Source: an uncultured Bacilli bacterium (GTDB lineage: Bacteria > Bacillota_I > Bacilli_A > RF39 > UBA660). Taken from it: a DNA stretch of 10,322 bases. The notes beneath the pieces were generated by a model. It had not been told where the DNA came from and made no database searches. It saw only the letters and a list, made by a program, of their open reading frames with translations. Position numbers and translations under genes: made by a program. Positions 1 through 6,409 of this stretch are shown piece after piece. The stretch's first letter is position 1. Every line of letters begins with the position of its first letter. The stretch covers positions 1 to 10,322 of the forward strand of contig CANROR010000040.1 of the NCBI GenBank assembly GCA_947632275.1. The letters are read 5' to 3'.

Positions 1-14
1 AAATATAGTATATT

Positions 15-20
15 TATATT
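15..20 (+). promoter_or_regulatory. possible -10 box for the antitoxin RNA
   Basis: TATATT lies about 17 bases before the first antitoxin repeat, which would suit a -10 element. Any -35 element would fall at or beyond the window edge, and the surroundings are so AT-rich that a chance match is likely. Type III systems normally transcribe the antitoxin from a promoter just upstream of the repeats; that expectation is the main support. Confidence 0.25.
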
Positions 21-36
21 GCACTTGAAAGAGTGT

Positions 37-87
37 GAAAATGTTTTTCGCTTCTGGATGGCTAGCGAATAATAAATGATTCCAGGC
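37..87 (+). repeat. antitoxin repeat unit 1 (51 nt)
   Basis: First copy of the tandem repeat, opening with GAAAATGTTTTTCGCTT. Inside it an A-rich third loop (70-80) crosses back over stem 1, as is usual for H-type pseudoknots. The shared GA(A/C)AATGTT at the start of each copy is a plausible processing site for the toxin, judged only from its position and A-richness. Confidence 0.85.
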
Positions 88-136
88 GACAATGTTTTTC
101 GCTTCCGGGTGGTGCGACTAATAAATGATCCCGGTC
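88..136 (+). repeat. antitoxin repeat unit 2 (49 nt)
   Basis: Second copy, opening with GACAATGTTTTTCGCTT. Relative to unit 1 the stem-2 strands change from CTGGA/TCCAG to CCGGG/CCCGG, so two base pairs (T-A to C-G and A-T to G-C) are replaced while pairing is kept. The loop AATAAATGAT is identical in both copies. The loop between stem 2 and the 3' strand of stem 1 is two bases shorter here (TGGT against TGGCTA). Confidence 0.85.
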
Positions 137-145
137 GAAAATGTT
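137..145 (+). repeat. partial third antitoxin repeat
   Basis: GAAAATGTT repeats the opening of units 1 and 2 and then diverges into the terminator hairpin. This would give the RNA a repeat boundary at the 3' end of unit 2, so the last full repeat could be released by the same cut as the first. Confidence 0.6.
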
Positions 146-149
146 AGAT

Positions 150-179
150 AACTTCATCATTTGATGGAGTTTTCTTTTT
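150..179 (+). terminator. Rho-independent terminator between antitoxin and toxin
   Basis: AACTTCATC (150-158) pairs with GATGGAGTT (163-171), nine pairs including one T-G wobble, around a four-base loop. The T-rich run TTTTCTTTTT follows. Its place after the repeats and before the toxin ribosome binding site is the standard type III layout. Partial readthrough there limits toxin mRNA relative to antitoxin RNA. Confidence 0.85.
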
Positions 180-212
180 GGTTATGGTATACTTTTCATG
201 GAGTTGATGACA

Positions 213-680
213 ATGAAAATAAAAACAGGTTATCTATATCACATCAAAGATAAATATTTTGATGTCGTTAATGATGAAAACTTAATGCAAAATCATGAAA
301 GAGGAAAGAAAAGACCTACATATTTTACAATTAAAGATAAAAATATTTTATGGTTTATTCCTATTAGTTCTAAGGTTGATAAATATCAAAAGATTATTGA
401 TAAAAAAGTCGAGAAGTATGGATTTTGTAATACTATAATTATTAGAAAAATCGCGGGTGAAGATGTTGCTATATTATTACAAAATGCTTTTCCAACACTA
501 GAAAAATATATAGACCATGTTCATACTGTTGATGGAGTACCACTAAAAGTTCCAACAGATTTACAAAATGAAATTAAAAGTTTATTTCAAAATATGATAG
601 GATTAAAAAAGAGAGGTACAAATTTATTTTTCACTGATATAGATAAGCTAAAAGAAAAAATGTTAGAAGAAATAAAGTAA
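213..680 (+). CDS. cptN: type III toxin-antitoxin system toxin, CptIN-type endoribonuclease
   Basis: A 155-aa protein that I recognise as a member of the ToxN/AbiQ endoribonuclease superfamily, closest to the CptIN type. Such toxins are sequence-specific cytoplasmic RNases, held inactive by their own processed RNA repeats. Some members act in phage defence by abortive infection. Visible hallmarks are the N-terminal KTGYLYHIKDKYFD, RPTYFTIK (34-41), the core FIPISSK at 48-54, the central QNAFPTLEKYID and the C-terminal GTNLFFTDID. The Ser-Ser-Lys at 52-54 matches the catalytic region of ToxN, by analogy only. I chose ATG 213 because GGAG (200-203) sits 9 bases before it; the in-frame ATGs at 198 and 207 overlap or crowd that site. 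The gene directly follows the antitoxin repeats and terminator, which is the strongest support. It appears full length and intact. I am sure of the class and fairly sure of the CptIN subfamily. Confidence 0.88.
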   Translation: MKIKTGYLYHIKDKYFDVVNDENLMQNHERGKKRPTYFTIKDKNILWFIPISSKVDKYQKIIDKKVEKYGFCNTIIIRKIAGEDVAILLQNAFPTLEKYIDHVHTVDGVPLKVPTDLQNEIKSLFQNMIGLKKRGTNLFFTDIDKLKEKMLEEIK

Positions 681-746
681 TATGCTAATTAATAATTTAA
701 AATGATTTATTAGTACACAAATTAAAATAAAATAGGGAAATAAAAT

Positions 747-881
747 ATGGAATATCGTGATTTAGATGATGAAAATAAAAAATTAACCGGGGAAAAAATT
801 TTTACCACCACTTCTGATTTCTTTAATGCTTGTTTAGAATATTTAAGCAAAGTTCAAATTATTGAAAAACTCCCACATTAA
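747..881 (+). CDS. possible small protein of 44 aa, unknown
   Basis: A short ORF starts at ATG 747, with AGGGA (734-738) placed 8 bases upstream. The product begins MEYRDLDDENKKLTGEK and ends EKLPH. It is mixed charged and polar, with no membrane segment and no Cys pair or motif that I recognise. Its last codons form the left arm of the terminator at 865-896, which is unusual but tolerated in compact genomes. It lies 66 bases after the toxin gene, so readthrough from that unit could express it. It could be a real small gene, the remnant of a longer one, or chance. The Shine-Dalgarno is the main argument for it. Confidence 0.35.
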   Translation: MEYRDLDDENKKLTGEKIFTTTSDFFNACLEYLSKVQIIEKLPH

Positions 882-896
882 AATATGGGAGTTTTT
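865..896. terminator. bidirectional Rho-independent terminator
   Basis: AAAAACTCCCA (865-875) pairs with TGGGAGTTTTT (886-896), 11 pairs around a 10-base loop. There is a T-run on the right for plus-strand transcripts and an A-run on the left that becomes a U-run for minus-strand transcripts. It separates the toxin side from the minus-strand ydcF-like pseudogene ending at 911 and probably serves both. Confidence 0.8.
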
Positions 897-910
897 CTTT
901 TAAAATATTT

Positions 911-2385
911 TTAAATTATGTTTGCTAAATACAATAGACTAGTCATGATTAAAGCTACAATGATAATTAAACTTATGATAATAATGTGTTTCTTTTTTTC
1001 TGAATAAATTGTCGCAATAAATTCTCTAATAAAAGCATTAATCCAAAAATAAGTTTTTGTTTTGGCCCCAATACATTCGATAGGAATATGTTGCATGTTG
1101 GCAATTATGCCGGCTCTAAAGATATGATAATTTGTAGTTGCTAAAATAATATGAGCATTTTTCTTATGCTTATTTGCTAAATTGTAAGAATATTTAATAT
1201 TTTCGTAAGTATTGGTTGATTTATTTTCAATTATAATATGTTTTTCATTTATTCCTTGAAGTACTAAATAATTTTTCATGGCTTCAGCTTCCGACATTAT
1301 TTCATTAGGGCCTTGGCCACCTGATGGAATAAATATTATATCTTTGCCAGTTTCTTGTTTTTGGAATTTACTAAAGGCGATGGCTTTATCAACTCTTCCT
1401 TTTAATAAATTGGTAAGAGTGCCATCTTTTTTGATCATGCAACCTAAGATTATAATAAAATCTTTATCTAGTTTTGGTTTATGTTTGGTGGCTTTAATTT
1501 GAAGAATAATGGTACTAATTAAAATACATTCGATATAGGATATTACTAAATAAACGGCAAAATTGCCAAATTCTTGAATATATAAAGCTAGGCCTTGTTC
1601 ATAATGCACATCAACCCAAGTGGCTAATTGTAAGATATTATTTAAAATATAAGGCAAAAAAGTTAGCAAATAAAAGCCAATATTTAGGAGTAAACCTAAA
1701 ATATTTTTAACTTTAAATCCTTCTTTTTTGATTAAAATGATATTACTTATGGTTACTAAGATAGATATAATTAATGCAATAGGGAGTAAAGTAGTAGCAA
1801 AAGAAGAACTTGATTCCAAAGTTGCTTTTATCGTATGAATTGGGCCTTCATAATTTAAAATGGTAAATAATTGATTTAGAAAAACAAAAATTAAAAAGAT
1901 AATAATGCCTAAATAAGCAATGTTTTTGTATTGATAAATATTTTCTTGGAGATTTTTTTATAAGTTTTAATTAATAAATATAGTATGTAGGTAAGAATAA
2001 TTAAAAAAGATATTGGTATACTAATGCTTCCCTGACAATTACCAAAATAACCATCGGTTGTAATAATGCCTAATTTATGAACATAGATGGGAATTATATC
2101 GTAAAAAGTTTCATCGGTACTTCTAACTGTTAAATAAGTTTTGCCTGGATTTAGTGCTTGCGCTTTTAAGGAAAGATTTCCGTCTTGAAATTCGGGATTA
2201 GACCATTTTATAATGTTGGGCTAATCGGTTTCAATAATTAAGTTGGCGATAGCATAAGAACTAGCAATATTATTAAATTTTACGATAGCCGTTTTACCAT
2301 TTAGAACAATTATAATAATAGATATTATTGCTAGTAAAATACCTAATATTAAAACTTTTATTTTATTATTTAATTTTTTTAACAT
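911..2385 (-). pseudogene. broken YdcF/DUF218 (ElyC/SanA/YdcF-family) membrane protein gene
   Basis: The original gene would encode about 491 aa. It has an N-terminal membrane anchor starting MLKKLNNKIKVLILG, an extracytoplasmic segment, several hydrophobic helices and a C-terminal DUF218 domain. That domain shows FIIILGCM, GRVDKA, PSGGQG, SEAEAMKNYL, ENKSTNTYEN and TTNYHIFRA. YdcF/SanA-family proteins are linked to the cell envelope; their biochemistry is poorly known. Two lesions break it. TAG at 2221-2223 replaces codon 55. A run of seven A on the coding strand (1953-1959) shifts the frame, and one extra A would rejoin TYKK to NLQENIYQYKN. The distal part (1957 to 911) stays open for over 300 codons but has no ATG with a good ribosome binding site; its first plausible start is a TTG at 1817-1819. 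The ribosome binding site GGAAGG (2393-2398) and the promoter remain, so the damage looks recent. Sequencing error could explain the homopolymer lesion but less easily the TAG. Confidence 0.8.
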
Positions 2386-2413
2386 AATTTATCCTTCCTT
2401 AATTGCTAATTAC

Positions 2414-2443
2414 ATTATAGCAATAATTTTTCAGAAATTTAAA
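2414..2443 (-). promoter_or_regulatory. promoter of the ydcF-like pseudogene
   Basis: On the minus strand a perfect TATAAT (2414-2419) is preceded by TGC, giving an extended -10 (TGCTATAAT). A weak -35, TTTAAA (2438-2443), stands 18 bases upstream. The start ATG at 2385 is about 30 bases downstream of the -10. The promoter looks intact although the gene is broken. Confidence 0.6.
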
Positions 2444-2510
2444 TATTTTTTATTTAAAAAAAGGAAATTGGAAAAAGCAGAGCTAAATATATAAGTGAAA
2501 GGAGAAAAAG

Positions 2511-3248
2511 ATGCAGTATTTAAAAAACATTGGGAATACCAAAATTTACTTTTATCTTTTAATGGGAATTTTTCTTCTTGATATATTGGGTGGTATTTAT
2601 TTAATAAAGCAAAATGATTCTACTAAAGGGCCCGAGATTACGGATAATTTTGCCGTTCAAGAAGAAAAAGTAGAAGTTAAAAGTAATATTAAAGTTGATT
2701 TAAAGGGAGAAGTTATTAATCCGGGGGTTTATGAATTAAAAGAAGGATCAATTTTAAATGATTTAATTAATAAAGCTAATGGCCTAAAAAAGACAATTAA
2801 TTCTGAGAATATTTCTTTAAGTTTTCTTTTAGAAGATGAAATGCTTATTAATTTTAGTGAGGAAAAGACTAAAACTACTTCTAATAATAAAAGTAAATCA
2901 ACAGTTAATTCTTCAAGCCCAAAGAAACAAATGGGAGAAACTGACCAGGTAGTTGCTCCCAAATCTAATAGTGATAATAATTATACAATATCGAGTAGTA
3001 AAAGTGATTCAAATAATGCAGTGCCATCTACGGAACCAACGTTGCCGGAAGAACCCAAAATAATAAATATTAATACGGCGACCATTGCCGAATTAATTAC
3101 TTTAAATGGCATAGGGGAGGCTAAAGCCCAAGCGATTATTGCCTATCGGGAAGAATTTGGATTATTTCAAGCCATAGAAGATATCAAAAAGGTTAAAGGA
3201 ATTGGCGAGGCTATTTATGCCAAAATTAAAGAATTTATTACGATTTAA
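2511..3248 (+). CDS. comEA: competence protein ComEA, membrane-anchored DNA receptor
   Basis: ComEA binds incoming double-stranded DNA at the outer face of the membrane and passes it to the ComEC channel during natural transformation. The 245-aa product has an N-terminal membrane helix (about 11-33) and an SLBB-type domain (about 60-113) with VDLKGEVINPGVYELKEGS. A low-complexity Ser/Asn/Lys linker (about 115-183) follows, then tandem helix-hairpin-helix DNA-binding motifs. The first hairpin has ININTATIAEL and GIGEAKA (200-206); the second has VKGIGEAIYAKIK (228-240). Length and order are normal for Gram-positive ComEA. AAAGGAG (2498-2504) is 6 bases before the ATG. It overlaps comEC by 32 bases, so the two are surely co-transcribed. 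No comEB lies between them, unlike in Bacillus subtilis. I saw no convincing promoter; one probably lies in 2386-2500. Confidence 0.95.
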   Translation: MQYLKNIGNTKIYFYLLMGIFLLDILGGIYLIKQNDSTKGPEITDNFAVQEEKVEVKSNIKVDLKGEVINPGVYELKEGSILNDLINKANGLKKTINSENISLSFLLEDEMLINFSEEKTKTTSNNKSKSTVNSSSPKKQMGETDQVVAPKSNSDNNYTISSSKSDSNNAVPSTEPTLPEEPKIININTATIAELITLNGIGEAKAQAIIAYREEFGLFQAIEDIKKVKGIGEAIYAKIKEFITI

Positions 3249-5274
3249 TAAGTATTGGTTTTTGGCTATTTTTTTGCTTTTAGTTTATGTTTTGGTATTT
3301 ACCAAAGTAATTACTTATCATTCGCTTTATCCTGATAATACAACTAATATCACCGGTAAGATTACGAGTTTTAATATCAATGGTAATAAATTATCTCTAG
3401 AACTTAAGGCTCGCGAGAAATTAAAAGCTACGTATTATATTCAAAGGGAAGAAGAAAAAGAAAACTTGCAAAATAATCTTTGTATTGGTTGTAGTATTTC
3501 CTTGGAAGGAAATTTTAGTGATTTAATTAATAATACCGTTCCCAATACCTTTAATTATAAAAAGTATTTATACAATCAAAAAATATATCGAAGTTTTGCC
3601 ATTAGTAAATATAAAGTAACGAAAGATAATAATTTTTGGGCTAAATTAAAAAATTACTTTTATCAAAGATGTGAAAAAAATCCCAATCGGGATTATTTAA
3701 AAATATTTATTTTGGGTGATAAAAGCTTAATTAGTAGTGAAGAATATAGTATGTTTCAAGAAAATGGTGTAGCCCATTTACTAGCTATCTCGGGCATGCA
3801 TATTGGGGTATTTTTAAAAATTTTAGATTTATTATTGAAAAAGTTAAAACCCTTTAGAAAGTTAATCGTTATTACCAGTATTTTATGTTTTTATGCGTAT
3901 CTTACCAATTTTGCTGCTTCCATTTTGCGCGCCGTTATTTTTTATGTTTTATTAAGTCTTAAAAAAATATTAAAGATAAAAATGAGTAATTTTAAAGTTT
4001 TGCTTTTGACGGCTTTTATTATTTTAATTTTTAATCCCTTTTTTATTTATAATATTGGTTTTTTATATTCTTTTGTTATCACTGGTGGCATTATTTTAAG
4101 TAATAAATTTATTAAGGGCTCATATTTTAAACAACTATTGCTAATTAGTATTATTTCTTTTTTATTTAGTTTACCCATTACGCTTAATTTAAATTACGAA
4201 ATCAATTTAACCAGTATTTTGGCTAATTTATTATTCGTGCCTTTTATTTCCTTAATTGTTTATCCCATTTCTTTATTAACTTTTATTTTGCCTATTTTTA
4301 GTCCAATTTTTAATGTTTTGATTCTAGTTTTAAATTTCTTTAATAAAGTAACGAATGCTTTTTCTTTTTTCATTATTTTGCCAAAGATGAATTATTTTTT
4401 TATTTTTCTTTATTATGGCTTTTTAATTTTAAGTTTGCATAATAAAAAATGGGGAATAGGTATTTTATTAATTCTTATTTTGTTAAAAATACTGCCCAAA
4501 TTAGATGCCAATTATTATGTGTTTTATTTAGATGTCGGGCAAGGTGATTGTTCCGTTTTAATTAGTCCTTATCAAAAAGAAGTGGTAATGATTGATACGG
4601 GAGGTAAGGTTAGTTTTGACCAAGAAGAATGGATGCAAAGTACAAAAAAATATTATTTAAGTGATAATACTTTAACTTTTTTAAAAAGTTTAGGGATTAA
4701 TAAAATTGATTATTTAATTATTAGTCATGGTGATAATGATCATGCAGGGGAAGCTATTCATATTATCAATAATTTTAAAGTCAAAAATTTAATTTTAAAT
4801 AATGATAGTTATAATGATATTGAACAAGAAATAATAAAAATTAAAAAACCTACGCCTAAACTAAAATTAAAATATTTTTCTTTTCATAATTTAAATAATA
4901 AAATGTATGATAATGAAAATGATAATAGTTTAGTGCTATTTACTTCAATTAATAATTTTGGTTTTCTTTATATGGGGGATGCTAGCAAGATAGTCGAAGA
5001 AGATATTCTTAATAATTATCAATTGAATGTTCATTTTTTAAAACTAGGGCACCATGGCTCGAATACGAGTAGTAGCGAAGAGTTTATTAAAAATCTAAAT
5101 TTTAAATATGGCATTATTAGCAGTGGTCGTAATAATCGGTATAATCATCCATCACCTGAAACGATTGCTACTTTAAATAAATATCAGAAAAAATATTTTA
5201 ATACTCAAACCAGTGGTACAGTTATGGTCAAAATTATGGCAAATGCCTATACCATAAAAGAATATAAGCCATAA
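3217..5274 (+). CDS. comEC: ComEC/Rec2 DNA internalisation channel
   Basis: ComEC forms the membrane channel that carries single-stranded DNA into the cytoplasm during transformation. With the ATG at 3217 it has 685 aa. Order: membrane helices near the N terminus, an OB-fold-like soluble part (about 45-130), then the multi-helix competence domain with AISGMHIG around Ser192-His195. The C-terminal metallo-beta-lactamase-like domain starts at LDVGQGD (Asp439). It has the metal motif HGDNDH (His504, Asp506, Asp508, His509), MGDAS, GHHGS (611-615) and SGRNNRYNHPSP. This domain is thought to degrade the non-transported strand; here its metal ligands look complete. A TTG at 3202 would add five residues, but ATG 3217 is better served by GAGG (3207-3210), 6 bases away and inside comEA. 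Full length and intact. Confidence 0.95.
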   Translation: MPKLKNLLRFNKYWFLAIFLLLVYVLVFTKVITYHSLYPDNTTNITGKITSFNINGNKLSLELKAREKLKATYYIQREEEKENLQNNLCIGCSISLEGNFSDLINNTVPNTFNYKKYLYNQKIYRSFAISKYKVTKDNNFWAKLKNYFYQRCEKNPNRDYLKIFILGDKSLISSEEYSMFQENGVAHLLAISGMHIGVFLKILDLLLKKLKPFRKLIVITSILCFYAYLTNFAASILRAVIFYVLLSLKKILKIKMSNFKVLLLTAFIILIFNPFFIYNIGFLYSFVITGGIILSNKFIKGSYFKQLLLISIISFLFSLPITLNLNYEINLTSILANLLFVPFISLIVYPISLLTFILPIFSPIFNVLILVLNFFNKVTNAFSFFIILPKMNYFFIFLYYGFLILSLHNKKWGIGILLILILLKILPKLDANYYVFYLDVGQGDCSVLISPYQKEVVMIDTGGKVSFDQEEWMQSTKKYYLSDNTLTFLKSLGINKIDYLIISHGDNDHAGEAIHIINNFKVKNLILNNDSYNDIEQEIIKIKKPTPKLKLKYFSFHNLNNKMYDNENDNSLVLFTSINNFGFLYMGDASKIVEEDILNNYQLNVHFLKLGHHGSNTSSSEEFIKNLNFKYGIISSGRNNRYNHPSPETIATLNKYQKKYFNTQTSGTVMVKIMANAYTIKEYKP

Positions 5275-5310
5275 GATATAATGTACATTAATTAATGTTT
5301 TAAATAGATT

Positions 5311-5336
5311 GAGACTAAAGCTTTAGTCTTTTTTTG
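5311..5336 (+). terminator. Rho-independent terminator after comEC
   Basis: The perfect inverted repeat AGACTAAAGCTTTAGTCT (5312-5329) is followed by seven T (5329-5335). It closes the comEA-comEC unit and separates it from holA. Confidence 0.85.
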
Positions 5337-5345
5337 CTTTAATGA

Positions 5346-5374
5346 TTGAGCTTTAACTTTGATTTTGTTAAAAT
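5346..5374 (+). promoter_or_regulatory. candidate promoter of holA
   Basis: TTGAGC (5346-5351), a 17-base spacer and TAAAAT (5369-5374), with TGT just before the -10 (extended -10). The likely transcription start is near 5381, so the leader would be only about 11 bases and begin at the AGGAG. That short leader lowers confidence. Confidence 0.45.
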
Positions 5375-5391
5375 ATTTATAGGAGTGTCTC

Positions 5392-6327
5392 ATGAATATA
5401 TATTTAATTGCTGCTGAATCATATCGTTTAATTACGCAAGAAATAAATAAAATTGTTAAGGATAATTCTTATATTTTAATGAATTTAAAAAAAGTTACGC
5501 TTAATGACATTATTAAAGAGGCCAGTTATTTTAATATTGGCGATAGTAAAAAAATAATTGTCGTAACTAATGCTTATCTTTTTGGGAGTACTAAAGTAAA
5601 TGAAAAAGATAGTGAGCTTTTAATTAATTATTTAAATAATCCTTGTCCAACCACCGATATTATTTTTACGACCCAAGAAGGAATAGATTTACGCAAGAAG
5701 GCAACCAAAATAGTAAAAGAAAAATATCATTTATTAAATGTCTTACCTAAAACCTGGCGGGAAAAAGAGGATGAAATCAAAAAATATGTTCAAGAAAATA
5801 AATTTACAATTGATTTGGAATCAATAAATTATATTATTAGTAATACTTCTTCTTTAGATGAAATATATAATGAATTAGATAAAATATTTTTGTTTTACAA
5901 TAAACCATCTTTAATTAAAATTAATGATGTGAAAAATATTGTAGGCTCAATTATTGATAATAATAATTTTCACTTTGTTAGCGCGGTTATTGATAAAGAT
6001 TTGAAAAAAGCACTTAAACTTTTACAAAATTTAAAAGTATATAAAGTAGAGCCTTTAACCTTAATCGTTTTATTAGCCCGGGAATACCGCAATATGTTTT
6101 ATTTAAGAAAATATCAAAGTCAAAATTTAACGAGTTGGGAAATTGGCAAAAGGATGAATTTACAAGAATGGCAAGTAAATAAATTGTATGCTAATAGCCT
6201 AAAATATTCGGAAAAAGAAATATTAGAGACAATCCATAATTTAGCCGATTTAGATATTGGTATTAAAACGGGCAGATTAGATAAAGATGTGGCTTTGATG
6301 ACTTTTTTAATAAAAGTATGTGCGTAA
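5392..6327 (+). CDS. holA: DNA polymerase III subunit delta (HolA/YqeN)
   Basis: The delta subunit of the clamp loader opens the beta sliding clamp during loading onto primed DNA at the replication fork. The 311-aa product shows typical low-GC Gram-positive HolA features. The N terminus MNIYLIAAESYRLITQEI resembles the usual nucleotide-binding-like start, with KKIIVVTNAYLF following at about 54-65. The C terminus has the family signature LADLDIGIKTGRLDKDVAL. It is slightly shorter than the usual 330-345 aa, mostly by compact loops; no frameshift is visible. AGGAG (5381-5385) is 6 bases before the ATG. Its place after comEC is conserved in Bacillota, although here a terminator lies between them. 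The neighbouring rpsT of Bacillus subtilis is absent. Confidence 0.93.
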   Translation: MNIYLIAAESYRLITQEINKIVKDNSYILMNLKKVTLNDIIKEASYFNIGDSKKIIVVTNAYLFGSTKVNEKDSELLINYLNNPCPTTDIIFTTQEGIDLRKKATKIVKEKYHLLNVLPKTWREKEDEIKKYVQENKFTIDLESINYIISNTSSLDEIYNELDKIFLFYNKPSLIKINDVKNIVGSIIDNNNFHFVSAVIDKDLKKALKLLQNLKVYKVEPLTLIVLLAREYRNMFYLRKYQSQNLTSWEIGKRMNLQEWQVNKLYANSLKYSEKEILETIHNLADLDIGIKTGRLDKDVALMTFLIKVCA

Positions 6328-6352
6328 GATAAGTTATTTTTAGAAGAACTTC

Positions 6353-6381
6353 TTGCTAAAAGTTAAAGTTTATAATATAAT
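6353..6381 (+). promoter_or_regulatory. promoter of tig
   Basis: TTGCTA (6353-6358), a 17-base spacer and a perfect TATAAT (6376-6381). A second overlapping TATAAT stands at 6371-6376. Transcription would start near 6388, leaving a leader of about 22 bases that carries the ribosome binding site. Confidence 0.65.
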
Positions 6382-6409
6382 AAGGGCAGTTTTGAAAGAA
6401 GGAAAAGAT

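Larger units (their letters stand above)
37..180 (+). ncRNA. cptI: type III antitoxin RNA (CptI-like), tandem pseudoknot repeats
   Basis: This is the probable RNA antitoxin for the toxin gene that follows. It consists of two full repeats (37-87 and 88-136), a 9-base partial third copy (137-145) and a Rho-independent terminator. Each full repeat can form an H-type pseudoknot. In repeat 1, TTCGC (47-51) pairs with GCGAA (65-69), and CTGGA (54-58) with TCCAG (81-85). In repeat 2, TCGC (99-102) pairs with GCGA (114-117), and CCGGG (105-109) with CCCGG (130-134). In known type III systems the toxin cuts the repeat precursor into single units, which then wrap and inhibit the toxin. About two and a bit repeats is what I recall for the CptIN family. 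The structure is seen by eye and the function is inferred from family knowledge. The exact 5' end is unknown. Confidence 0.8.

Noticed and set aside
40..139. CRISPR-like repeats
   Set aside because: The copies are directly adjacent with no spacers, and there are only two and a fraction.
37..145. Tandem pseudoknots as the 3' part of a tmRNA, or a riboswitch
   Set aside because: tmRNA also has tandem pseudoknots, but no T-arm, acceptor stem or CCA end follows; a terminator does. The tandem repetition and the ToxN-type gene downstream fit a type III antitoxin far better than a riboswitch.
198..212. Toxin start at ATG 198 or 207
   Set aside because: ATG 198 overlaps the GGAG that serves ATG 213, and ATG 207 is too close to it; the conserved-looking protein starts at MKIKTGYLY.
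1278..1502. 74-aa plus-strand ORF
   Set aside because: It is antisense to the conserved DUF218 region of the ydcF-like gene and has no ribosome binding site.
2221..2223. TAG read as a sense codon (recoding)
   Set aside because: TAG is the normal stop of the gene ending at 9368, and no suppressor element is visible; decay is simpler, especially with the second lesion.
2468..2495. TTGGAA-16-TATAAG as comEA promoter
   Set aside because: Transcription would start within or after the Shine-Dalgarno (2498-2504), leaving no usable leader.
2729..2962. 77-aa minus-strand ORF
   Set aside because: It is the antisense shadow of comEA's SLBB and linker region.
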